Part shown: positions 6,034 to 12,222 of the stretch, one piece after another
How positions within the stretch are numbered: position 1 is the stretch's first letter
Layout of the letters: every line of letters begins with the position of its first letter
Assembly (NCBI GenBank): GCA_000961805.1
Contig: LADV01000194.1
Span: 1 to 12,222, forward strand
Direction: 5' to 3'
DNA: 12,222 nt
Source of the DNA: Peptococcaceae bacterium BRH_c23
GTDB taxonomy: Bacteria > Bacillota_B > Desulfitobacteriia > Desulfitobacteriales > Desulfitobacteriaceae
Notes under the pieces: model-generated
Seen by the model: the letters and a program-made list of their open reading frames with translations, nothing else
Database searches by the model: none
What the model was told of the DNA's origin: nothing
Position numbers and translations under genes: made by a program

Positions 6034-6663
6034 TTAAGTCCATTTCTCAATGTGTTTCTCAGAATCACCTGTTTTAGACTTCCCCTTTACTTTACGGCAT
6101 GCCCTTTCATATCCTTTTACAACTAATTCTGAAGAATCATTTTCTGAGATTATCTTTGCTGGTATTCCTCCAACCGTAACATTACTCGGAACGTCTTTAT
6201 TCACTACGGTATTGGCCCCTATGACTACGTTATCACCAACCGTTATCCCCCCGAATAATTTTGCACCGGGGATATACACATTATCCCCTATGATTGGGCA
6301 CTTCCCCTTATAGAGCCCTATGTTGACCGCTGAATGAATTCTACAGTTTTTACCAACCCGCACATCGGGATGTACTACAATACTTCCCCAATGAGCAATA
6401 CTAAGTCCAGGACCAAAGACGTGCCGAGGAATTGTAAAGCCTAGATTTATAGACAGTTTCATAAGTTTAAATTTCAAAACACTTAAATAAATTTTCCCTA
6501 AAATGTCCTTTCTGCATTGCTCATAATATTCCGCTTTCCTTAACATAAGCTGAAAATGTATGAGTGGTCGAGTAAACCTAAACCACCATCTGTACCGTAT
6601 TTGATAATGAGCAGCTAAGTCGGCTGTAACATAGAGCTTATAATCTTGCTTGGATTGAATGAT
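6034..6663 (-). CDS. Serine-acetyltransferase-like hexapeptide-repeat protein
   Basis: Left-handed beta-helix acyltransferase of the CysE type, probably transferring acetyl from acetyl-CoA; the substrate is not shown. Read from ATC 6663 it is 209 residues. The N-terminal helical part IQSKQDYKLYVTADLAAH continues through RPLIHFQLMLRKAEYYEQC, as in serine acetyltransferases of polysaccharide clusters. Hexapeptide repeats follow from about 80 to 180, ending in GGIPAKII. H91 (IAHWG) fits the first catalytic His of CysE. The second catalytic His seems replaced by Cys (C122 in GKCPIIG), so cysteine synthesis is doubtful. No cysK or sulfur gene lies near; it sits between rodA and PBP2, 24 bases after rodA. 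The first ATG (6546) would cut off 39 family-typical residues. The family is sure, the substrate open; modification of a wall or surface polymer is a guess from context. Confidence 0.85.
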   Translation of the reverse strand: MIQSKQDYKLYVTADLAAHYQIRYRWWFRFTRPLIHFQLMLRKAEYYEQCRKDILGKIYLSVLKFKLMKLSINLGFTIPRHVFGPGLSIAHWGSIVVHPDVRVGKNCRIHSAVNIGLYKGKCPIIGDNVYIPGAKLFGGITVGDNVVIGANTVVNKDVPSNVTVGGIPAKIISENDSSELVVKGYERACRKVKGKSKTGDSEKHIEKWT

Positions 6664-6672
6664 CTTAAACTA

Positions 6673-6680
6673 CCCCCTAA
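6673..6680 (-). promoter_or_regulatory. Ribosome site positioned for an ATC start of the acetyltransferase
   Basis: TTAGGGGG on minus lies 9 bases before ATC ATT CAA TCC, the exact place where related proteins begin Met-Ile-Gln-Ser (recalled). A TAG closes the frame just upstream, and no ATG, GTG or TTG occurs before codon 40. Confidence 0.65.
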
Positions 6681-6687
6681 GTCATAT

Positions 6688-7854
6688 CTATTGAAATAAC
6701 AACCGCTGACTTCTCAAATTAATACTTAGTAAGAGTCCTATTGAGATCATATTCGCCCACATGGCACTTCCGCCATAACTAATGAATGGCAAGGGTATGC
6801 CAGTAACCGGCATAATACCCGAATTCATGCCAACGTTGACAAGAATGTGAAATGAAATCATCGTTATTATTCCCGCTGCTATTAACACACCATACAAATC
6901 TCTCGCTTGCATGGCAATATTAATACCACGTATGAGGAAAATCAAAAAGAAAAATAGTAATATAATTACACCAATAAATCCAAATTCTTCACTAAAGACT
7001 GCAAAGATAAAGTCAGTATGATGTTCTGGTAGGAAACTTAGTTGTCCCTGTGTTCCTTGACGATACCCTTTACCCCATAACCCGCCGGAGCCAAGTGCCC
7101 ACATCGATTGAAGAATATTATACCCATCTCCCGCACTGTCTGAAGCTGGGTTCATAAAAACAGTCAGTCTTTTCAACTGATAATCCTTCAAGGGTAGAGG
7201 CAATCCCTCGGCAAATTTGAGCCAACCGGGAAGGCTTGTAGAAAAATGCAGCCATAGTGCGATACCGACAGCTGTTACTCCTGTAAGTAATAACCCACAG
7301 AACTTACGAATATTCGCACCTGCAATAAGCATCATCCCTATAAATATTGCCGCGAACACTAGGCTTGTCCCTAAATCAGGTTGTTTGAAAATAAGGAGCA
7401 TCGGGACTAATACATATAAAAAAGGCGCGATAAAATCTCTGAAACGATTCAGTTTACCCTGACGTTTTACTAAAAAATCTGCAAACGAAAGGATCATAAA
7501 AATTTTTGCAAATTCTGAGGGTTGGATTGAAAAACTTGAAGTGATGGGTATCCAGCGAGTGGCACCTTTTGCTTCACTTCCGAAAACAAAGACAGCTAAA
7601 AGCAATAGGATATTAAACCCATATATATACCCGCTGAATTTCTGTAACTCTTGGTAATCAATTCGAGTAACCATAATAGCTAAGAATATTCCGCTTAAAA
7701 TCCACATTGCTTGAAGTTCGACATAATAATTGGGTTGCCCATTTACAAGATTATAAGACGCAGTGCTTAAGACAAAGAGGCTCGTGGCTAATAATAAGAG
7801 TACTGCCCCTACAAACGATAAGTCCAGATTTTTTAAATTTTGCTTATCAAACAT
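6688..7854 (-). CDS. rodA: Rod-shape protein RodA, SEDS peptidoglycan glycosyltransferase
   Basis: A 388-residue integral membrane protein with about ten hydrophobic segments, the normal size of RodA. It polymerises lipid II into glycan strands and works with a class B PBP, here encoded two genes downstream. Family signatures are visible in order: GATRWI, QPSEFAKI, FKQPDLGTSLV, then the large loop with RLTVFMNPASDSAGDGYNI, ALGSGGLWGKG, LSFLPEHHTDFIFAVFSEEFGF, and near the end GMMPVTG-like SGIMPVTGIPLPFISYGGS. The loop differs from common RodA by MNP in place of LDP; other loop Asp residues are present. ATG at 7854 follows AAAGGAGA at 7-base spacing. First gene of the operon; likely driven by the repeat-containing promoter at 8104-8158. 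Confidence 0.96.
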   Translation of the reverse strand: MFDKQNLKNLDLSFVGAVLLLLATSLFVLSTASYNLVNGQPNYYVELQAMWILSGIFLAIMVTRIDYQELQKFSGYIYGFNILLLLAVFVFGSEAKGATRWIPITSSFSIQPSEFAKIFMILSFADFLVKRQGKLNRFRDFIAPFLYVLVPMLLIFKQPDLGTSLVFAAIFIGMMLIAGANIRKFCGLLLTGVTAVGIALWLHFSTSLPGWLKFAEGLPLPLKDYQLKRLTVFMNPASDSAGDGYNILQSMWALGSGGLWGKGYRQGTQGQLSFLPEHHTDFIFAVFSEEFGFIGVIILLFFFLIFLIRGINIAMQARDLYGVLIAAGIITMISFHILVNVGMNSGIMPVTGIPLPFISYGGSAMWANMISIGLLLSINLRSQRLLFQ

Positions 7855-7984
7855 TCCGACTCTCCTTTAATTTTGAAATCCAAACAACATCAAAACATAA
7901 CTCACTCCTCTTATTACGTGAACATTTCATAGAAATTGTCACAATAAAGTAACAAGAGCGCGCTTATATTCTGAGGAAGAGTCT

Positions 7985-8098
7985 AAAATAAACAAGACTC
8001 CATTCTGGAGTCTATTGTGGCAAGGAAGTTTCTAGCAATCCTTTAGCCCAAATACCGGATTGCCAATTGTTCGAACTGCACCCTCTTATTTCCCAGTC
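7985..8098 (-). ncRNA. Structured leader or small RNA between the Pho-type promoter and rodA
   Basis: The minus-strand transcript expected from the promoter at 8104-8158 would begin near 8098. Within about 110 nt it has a 7-bp stem GCAATCC/GGATTGC (8063-8057 with 8041-8035). It then meets a perfect hairpin AGACTCCA/TGGAGTCT (8013-8006 with 8002-7995, 3-base loop) followed by TTGTTTATTTT. That hairpin could terminate a small RNA or attenuate transcription into rodA, whose start lies 140 bases further on. No RNA family recognised and no long ORF. The rest, 7855-7984, shows only the rodA ribosome site and A+T-rich DNA. Confidence 0.35.
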
Positions 8099-8103
8099 GA
8101 TTT

Positions 8104-8158
8104 AGTTTAGCGTTGTTTTATTACGTAGAAGTAACAGGTTTTTAACATTTCTGTTATA
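8104..8158 (-). promoter_or_regulatory. Pho-box-like 11-bp repeat array and promoter upstream of rodA
   Basis: On minus, four 7-mers are spaced by 4 bases: TATAACA (8158-8152), TGTTAAA (8147-8141), TGTTACT (8136-8130), CGTAATA (8125-8119). Nine bases later comes TAAACT (8109-8104), a plausible -10. The array upstream of phoP has the same phasing, similar 7-mers and the same 9-base distance. PhoB/PhoP-type regulators bind such 11-bp direct repeats in place of a -35. Control of the rodA operon by the adjacent PhoP is inferred from this match. Confidence 0.55.
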
Positions 8159-8161
8159 AAC

Positions 8162-8185
8162 AAAAAAAAGACTGGGCATCGTCTT
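8162..8185 (-). terminator. Terminator of phoP-phoR
   Basis: A short stem AAGAC/GTCTT (8185-8181 with 8172-8168) with an 8-base loop is followed on minus by eight T (8169-8162). The stem is weak but the U-tract is good, 36 bases after the kinase stop and just before the next promoter. Confidence 0.55.
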
Positions 8186-8220
8186 CTTTTTGCTTATAAC
8201 TGGTTCAGTTAGGCTTAAAT

Positions 8221-9624
8221 TTATGCTTGTTCAGCAGCTGGCAAGTAGATGGTGAAAACTGCTCCCTGATCGGGTTCACTTTCAACCAATACTTTTCCGT
8301 CATGCATTTCCATAATTTTTTTAACGATAGAAAGTCCCAAGCCCGTGCCGGTTCCACGCCTCAATCTAGATTTATCGACCTTGTAAAACCTTTCCCAAAT
8401 ATTTTCGAGCTCTTCTCGAGGAATACCTGATCCGTCATTTTTTACGGCTATAAAAGCATGCATATTCTTCATGCCCAACGTTACACTTACTTCACCACCC
8501 ACTTCTGAATGGTTAATAGCATTGTCCAATAAATTCGTAAGAACCTGTTTAAGACGATCAATATTTCCCCGTACAATAATTGTTTGCTCTGGCGCATTAA
8601 GCGTTAGATTAATTTCCTTAGAATTGGCCATATATCTTAAGCGCTCAACGGTGATTTGAACAAGTTTATTCATGATTACATATTCCATTTCATCAAAGGT
8701 TTTAGTGGCTTCCATTCCTTTTAAGTCCAGTAACTCATCGACTAGGCGTCGGAGACGCTGGGATTCGTCAATAATGTTATTCAGATAGAGTTGCTCCTGT
8801 TCCTTTGACTTAACTAGCCCATCCAACACTGCCTCCGAAAAGCCCTGGATAACCGTTAAGGGCGTGCGCAACTCATGTGACACATCGGATAGAAGCTCCT
8901 GCCTTAGACGATCAATTCGTTCTATAGCCTCAATTTTTTCGCTAAGCTGACTTGACATGCGATTAAACGAGCGCGCAAGCCGCCCTACTTCATCATCGGA
9001 GGTAACCTCAATTTGCCGACCAAACTCACCTTCTGCAATATGGCGGGCTGTTTCTTCCATTTTTTCGAGGGGCCTAATCATCTTTCGGGACACAAGCATA
9101 CTTAACACAGTCGCTAAAAAGATCCCGATCAATGTTCCCATCAGTGCAATTCCCCAAATATTGTTAACATGATGCTTCATGCTTTCTATAGAACTGAAAA
9201 TAACCACCAGTCCAATAATCTGCTGATCTTTTTTTAAAGGAACAGCTACTAGAAACATCTCTTCACTGATCCCCCTGAGCTTACCGGAGAAAACGACATT
9301 TTCACCCCTAAGAACTCTCTCCTTAAAACCAGGCTCTAATAGCAAACTGCTCGACGACTGATCATTAGCCGGTTGACCATACAAGATGTTTCCATCTGGG
9401 TCCAGGATGGCAGTTTTAGCACTTAATACATTAGCTAAGATCTCTAACCTTTTGTCGATAGCGATGCTCTCTGTATCTTCATACTTATTGAAAATTAAGA
9501 CGACCTCTTGCGCCTCATTTATGAAAAGCTGTGCGTGCTGATCATAGATGGCCGATTTAATCTGCTGTGCTTGAATCACTACTGAAAACAGAAAAACCCC
9601 TAGGACTATAAGCACAATTGCCAA
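8221..9624 (-). CDS. phoR: PhoR-type sensor histidine kinase
   Basis: Membrane-bound kinase of the PhoR/ResE type that phosphorylates the regulator encoded just upstream. In a 467-residue reading: membrane helix about 2-15, extracytoplasmic sensor region to about 155, second helix about 158-180, HAMP to about 232, HisKA with H250 in SDVSHELRTPLTV, then HATPase with N-box NLLDNAINHS, G1 NDGSGIP, F-box ERFYKVD and G2 GTGLGLSIVKKI. All catalytic motifs are intact. The start is uncertain. TTG 9624 has no ribosome site and begins inside the first helix, while the frame stays open upstream and reads IRIKWSIRNSLVSKLW, a normal cytoplasmic lead. An ATT at 9672 or 9666, overlapping the phoP end and preceded by AGAGGGGTGGG, may be the true start. 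The physiological signal is not visible from sequence. Confidence 0.93.
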   Translation of the reverse strand: MAIVLIVLGVFLFSVVIQAQQIKSAIYDQHAQLFINEAQEVVLIFNKYEDTESIAIDKRLEILANVLSAKTAILDPDGNILYGQPANDQSSSSLLLEPGFKERVLRGENVVFSGKLRGISEEMFLVAVPLKKDQQIIGLVVIFSSIESMKHHVNNIWGIALMGTLIGIFLATVLSMLVSRKMIRPLEKMEETARHIAEGEFGRQIEVTSDDEVGRLARSFNRMSSQLSEKIEAIERIDRLRQELLSDVSHELRTPLTVIQGFSEAVLDGLVKSKEQEQLYLNNIIDESQRLRRLVDELLDLKGMEATKTFDEMEYVIMNKLVQITVERLRYMANSKEINLTLNAPEQTIIVRGNIDRLKQVLTNLLDNAINHSEVGGEVSVTLGMKNMHAFIAVKNDGSGIPREELENIWERFYKVDKSRLRRGTGTGLGLSIVKKIMEMHDGKVLVESEPDQGAVFTIYLPAAEQA

Positions 9625-9650
9625 CCAAAGCTTGCTTACTAAGCTATTTC

Positions 9651-10340
9651 TTATCGACCACTTAATTCGAATTTGTAACCCACCCCTCTAACCGTTTGAA
9701 TAAAGTCATAATAACCCAGTTGATTTTCGAGCTTAGCTCTTAAGCGATTGATGTGGGTGTCGACGGTGCGGGAATCACCGCAGTAATCATATTCCCAGAC
9801 CATATTAAGTAACTGATCTCGACTATAGATTTGCCCAGGTCGCTTTGCCAAGCAATGCAACAGGTCAAATTCTTTAGCGGTTAAGTTTATCTTTAATCCA
9901 CAAAGCTCGACTTCCCGAGTAATTTGATTGATCTTTAGACTAGGGTAGGAAAGGATATGTTCTTTACTTTGTTCCCCTTCCAACCTTCTGAGCACTGCCT
10001 TAACTCGAGCGCTAAGTTCACGCGCACTAAACGGTTTAACGACATAATCATCAGCTCCTAAATCAAACCCCAACACCCGATCATTTTCTTCCCCCTTGGC
10101 AGTGAGCATAATAATAGGAATCTTGGTTTCCTTTCTCAGTATCTTGCATACCGTCCAGCCATCTAATCCGGGCATCATTAGATCGAGAATGATAAGATCT
10201 AACTTATCTTTCCGAACCATCTCTATCGCACTGCTTCCATCCTCTGCCTGGTAAACTTCAAACCCATCCGCTTCAAGGTAGATACGCACAATTTCCCGAA
10301 TCCGATCGTCATCGTCAGCTATCAAAATCTTACTGCTCAA
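9651..10340 (-). CDS. phoP: PhoP/PhoB-type response regulator (OmpR family)
   Basis: A 229-residue DNA-binding regulator: receiver domain 1-120 with D9-D12 acidic pocket, phospho-acceptor D53 (LIILDLMMPGLDG), T80 and K102 (VVKPF), then a winged helix about 130-228 with RDQLLNMVWEYDY, recognition helix SRTVDTHINRLRAKLE and the wing QTVRGVGYKFEL. This is the OmpR/PhoB class that binds tandem repeats near promoters. TTG at 10340 is the start, supported by GGAGG 7 bases upstream. It precedes phoR and probably overlaps its beginning. A four-repeat array and a -10 hexamer upstream suggest it activates its own operon. Whether the stimulus is phosphate or cell-wall state is not decided by the sequence; the neighbouring rodA operon with the same repeat type leans toward wall metabolism. 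Confidence 0.94.
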   Translation of the reverse strand: MSSKILIADDDDRIREIVRIYLEADGFEVYQAEDGSSAIEMVRKDKLDLIILDLMMPGLDGWTVCKILRKETKIPIIMLTAKGEENDRVLGFDLGADDYVVKPFSARELSARVKAVLRRLEGEQSKEHILSYPSLKINQITREVELCGLKINLTAKEFDLLHCLAKRPGQIYSRDQLLNMVWEYDYCGDSRTVDTHINRLRAKLENQLGYYDFIQTVRGVGYKFELSGR

Positions 10341-10399
10341 TGTCTTTCCTCCATCACTTCTTGCTTGTTGGAATACTTCTCTATTTAAGTGCTCATATC

Positions 10400-10454
10400 A
10401 TTTTACTTTAACATTAATACATGAAGTTAACGGAATTCTAACAATTTTGTTAAA
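10400..10454 (-). promoter_or_regulatory. Pho-box-like 11-bp repeat array and promoter upstream of phoP
   Basis: On minus, TTTAACA (10454-10448), TGTTAGA (10443-10437), CGTTAAC (10432-10426) and TGTATTA (10421-10415) are separated by 4 bases each. After 9 bases comes TAAAAT (10405-10400), a 5/6 match to TATAAT. No -35 is seen, as expected for an activator-dependent promoter. The array also lies just upstream of the divergent membrane-protein gene, which it might influence. Autoregulation by PhoP is inferred. Confidence 0.6.
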
Positions 10455-10476
10455 TAAGCCCGTTCGGCCACTTTTC

Positions 10477-10485
10477 TGATATAGT
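10477..10485 (+). promoter_or_regulatory. Extended -10 promoter for the VTT-domain gene
   Basis: TGATATAGT contains an extended -10 (TG, one base, TATAGT) with no clear -35 at 17 bp. It lies about 150 bases before the start codon, leaving a leader of about 140 nt in which I see no recognisable riboswitch. Confidence 0.4.
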
Positions 10486-10633
10486 ACAAGTCTTACCACT
10501 TTGTTGAGTCTTTAAGAGAGCTTGGTCAGAATCATAAGATCGAGAATACTCTGCCCATCTTTGCCTAGCTTGAACACCCTTAATAACAATCACCAATAAT
10601 TTTGAAAAATTCGTCCTGAAAGGAACTAGCTCT

Positions 10634-11203
10634 ATGTCTTCACAATTTTTTGCAGAATCTATAAACTATTGGGGTGCATATGGAATTATTGCAAGCTTAT
10701 CCATAAGTATTCTTATTGCTGTTGCTGGTATTATTCCTTCAATTTTTGTCACAGGTGCCAATGTGATTGTATTCGGCCCTGTTGATGGCTTTATTATCTC
10801 CTGGGTCGGAGAGGTAGTTGGTGCTTTGGTATCGTTCTACCTTTACAGATGGGGCTTTAAAAAGAGATTTGAACACTTGGGTGGAAAATTCAATATGCTA
10901 GATAGGATTGTCTCGGCAAAGGGCTTTGAAATTACCGCACTACTTTTTCAAGCAAGGCTATTGCCTTTTATTCCTTCAGGTTTTGTAACGTTAGCAGGTG
11001 CCATAAGTAATATAAAGATGCTGCATTTTTTAATAGCCACTGCTCTTGGAAAGTTTCCCTCTATTGCTCTTGAGGCTTTAGTAAGCTTTGATGTGCTAAA
11101 TATCAATACGAACTGGATAAGGTTAGCTATTACTATCATCGCGGTCAGCACTATGTTCTTATTATTAAAAAAATTAATTCATGGACCCGATAACAATGTC
11201 TAA
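10634..11203 (+). CDS. VTT/DedA-type (TVP38/TMEM64) membrane protein
   Basis: A 189-residue integral membrane protein of the SNARE-associated/VTT domain family. Related DedA and TVP38 proteins are linked to membrane lipid handling, including undecaprenyl-phosphate or phospholipid translocation; the exact role of this member is not shown. Hydrophobic segments lie at about 16-46, 48-72, 125-150 and 160-180. Between them are the family's re-entrant motifs: FGPVDGFIISWVGEVVGALVSFYLY, and ARLLPFIPSGFVTLAGAIS followed by TALGKFPSIALEAL. ATG at 10634 follows AAAGGAA with good spacing. It is divergent from phoP across a shared control region, so a link to wall or lipid-carrier stress is plausible but inferred. 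No clear terminator is seen downstream. Confidence 0.85.
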   Translation: MSSQFFAESINYWGAYGIIASLSISILIAVAGIIPSIFVTGANVIVFGPVDGFIISWVGEVVGALVSFYLYRWGFKKRFEHLGGKFNMLDRIVSAKGFEITALLFQARLLPFIPSGFVTLAGAISNIKMLHFLIATALGKFPSIALEALVSFDVLNINTNWIRLAITIIAVSTMFLLLKKLIHGPDNNV

Positions 11204-11213
11204 TCGTCAATAT

Positions 11214-11349
11214 TTATAACTCAGGCTTTCTGACACCGATGGCACTAGGAAGCAGGTGATCAGCTATTGGAGATACGTTTATTTGGCGACTGGAGAACAT
11301 AAACCGCTTCTAGACTAAACCCCTCCTCCGAAAATAATATGTAGTTCAT
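11214..11349 (-). pseudogene. Frameshifted gene relic, unknown family
   Basis: From ATG 11349 one frame reads MNYILFSEEGFSLEAVY and VLQSPNKRISNS before TGA (11262-11260). A one-base shift at the Ile-Ser codons continues smoothly as SPIADHLLPSAIGVRKPEL to TAA (11216-11214). Both halves look coding, and the joined text VYVLQSPNKRIS-PIADHLL faintly resembles the last strand and helix of LysR-type effector domains, but I cannot assign it. The first frame is open upstream to about 11396, so the true 5' part may be missing. It lies antisense between two plus genes. The rest of 11204-11400 shows nothing else. Confidence 0.35.
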
Positions 11350-11406
11350 ATTTACAAAAATACTCTTCGCTGACAAGGGGGTTAATTGAAGACATAAAAT
11401 TTAAGA

Positions 11407-11454
11407 TTGACAAAGATATAATATCCACTATAATGATAATAGTTCTCAGTATCA
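11407..11454 (+). promoter_or_regulatory. Consensus promoter overlapped by a Fur-box-like dyad
   Basis: TTGACA (11407-11412), 16-base spacer, TATAAT (11429-11434) form a near-perfect promoter. The sequence from 11434 to 11454 starts TGATAAT and ends TATCA, with outer 5-bp arms inverted; compared with the Fur core TGATAAT-N-ATTATCA the left half is perfect and the right half GTTCTCA matches 5 of 7. Position over the -10 and start site fits repression by iron-loaded Fur. The ribosome site AGGAGG (11478-11483) follows. Confidence 0.6.
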
Positions 11455-11493
11455 ATCAATTAAACTTTTATAATTCAGGAGGAGAAAGAAAAC

Positions 11494-12222
11494 ATGAAGA
11501 AAAGGTCAGTTGCCGCAATCCTAGTCTCAGGACTTATAGTTAGCGCTGTACTTACAGGATGCACCGGAAGTAAAACCACAGCGAACCCCCAACCGCCAGC
11601 AAGCAGTCAAAACCAGGTTGTCAATGTTTTCTCTGAAAGGCACTACGAAACGGACAAACAACTCTTCGAAGTATTTACCAAGGAAACAGGCATTAAAGTG
11701 AACGTTATCGAAGGCAAAGCCGATGAGTTGATTGAGCGATTGGCTACCGAAGGCAAAGATACACAGGCGGATCTATTTATAACCGCTGACGTTGGTAGAC
11801 TTCATCGGGCCAAGGAAAGAGGATTATTACAATCGGCTTCCTCCGATATCCTCGTTAAGAATGTTCCTGAGAATTTAAGAGATAAGGACAATCAGTGGTA
11901 TGGTCTCACGGTAAGAGCTAGGGTGCTCGTCTATGATAAGGTAAAAATTAATCCCGCACAACTTTCCACTTATGAAGATTTAATCGAACCAAAGTGGAAA
12001 GGAAAAATCCTCGTCAGATCCTCCTCTAATATCTACAACCAATCCTTATTAGCATCCTTCATTGCTATCAATGGTGAAGAACAGGCTAAAGCATGGGCCA
12101 AAGGAATCGTAGCAAATATGGCTAGGGAGCCTAAGGGATCCGATCGAGATCAAGCCAAAGCAGTTGTCGCAGGAGAAGGAGAACTTGCCATCATGAACAC
12201 TTACTATTTAGGCCAGATGTTA
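11494..12222 (+). CDS. Ferric-iron ABC transporter substrate-binding lipoprotein (FutA/FbpA type), 3' end beyond window
   Basis: The first 243 residues of a protein usually about 340 long. A lipoprotein signal (MKKRSVAAILVSGLIVSAV, lipobox LTGC, C23) is followed by a short Gly/Pro/Ser linker and the periplasmic-binding fold: VNVFSERHYETDKQLFEVF, then TGIKVNVIEGKADELIERL, DLFITADVGRLHRAKERGLL and NQWYGLTVRARVLVYD. This is the typical beginning of Fe(III)-binding proteins of the FutA/AfuA/FbpA group, which deliver iron to a membrane permease. R49-H50-Y51 matches the conserved (R/N)HY segment at the iron site. ATG at 11494 follows AGGAGG at 11 bases. The Fur-like promoter supports an iron role. 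Permease and ATPase genes would be expected downstream, outside the window. Confidence 0.92.
   Translation, partial: MKKRSVAAILVSGLIVSAVLTGCTGSKTTANPQPPASSQNQVVNVFSERHYETDKQLFEVFTKETGIKVNVIEGKADELIERLATEGKDTQADLFITADVGRLHRAKERGLLQSASSDILVKNVPENLRDKDNQWYGLTVRARVLVYDKVKINPAQLSTYEDLIEPKWKGKILVRSSSNIYNQSLLASFIAINGEEQAKAWAKGIVANMAREPKGSDRDQAKAVVAGEGELAIMNTYYLGQML

Noticed and set aside
1..12222. CRISPR array, tRNA or rRNA gene, defence system
   Set aside because: I found no spaced repeat array, no cloverleaf-like or rRNA sequence, and no known defence-gene signature in either strand.

Overview
The window looks like chromosome from a low-GC Gram-positive, probably a clostridial Firmicute of the Desulfosporosinus/Desulfitobacterium kind. 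This is inferred from strong GGAGG ribosome sites, A+T-rich intergenic DNA, a PhoP/PhoR pair, PBP2 and RodA of Firmicute type, and an iron-binding lipoprotein. No taxonomic marker gene is present. Most genes lie on the minus strand.

Left part (1-3740), accessory and eroded. It holds the 5' part of a zinc-ribbon transposase-like gene running off the left edge, with an imperfect 44-bp palindrome in front of it. Next come two tandem, near-perfect ribosome sites that lead only to tiny ORFs and a terminator, possibly a deleted holin-like toxin locus. A lone CheY-type receiver follows, then a possible XRE relic on minus facing an intact 70-aa XRE regulator on plus, several hairpin terminators, short hypothetical ORFs, a membrane protein whose C-terminus runs out of frame into foreign-looking DNA, and a zinc-ribbon fragment resembling the tail of SprT-like proteins.

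Centre (3740-8160), minus strand, a cell-elongation operon: rodA (SEDS glycosyltransferase), then a serine-acetyltransferase-like hexapeptide enzyme, then a class B PBP2 transpeptidase, closed by a strong terminator. The second and third genes have a ribosome site and family-typical N-termini in frame, but the codon at the expected start is ATC, not ATG/GTG/TTG.

Right-centre (8160-10455), minus strand: a phoP-phoR-type two-component system. A block of four 11-bp-spaced repeats of TTTAACA/TGTTAAA type lies upstream of phoP. A second block of the same layout, with the same 9-bp distance to a -10-like hexamer, lies upstream of rodA. The sequence therefore suggests that this PhoP controls both itself and the wall-elongation operon.

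Right end (10470-12222), plus strand: a VTT/DedA-type membrane protein divergent from phoP, a frameshifted relic on minus, and a consensus promoter overlapped by a Fur-box-like dyad in front of a ferric-iron ABC transporter binding lipoprotein that runs off the right edge.
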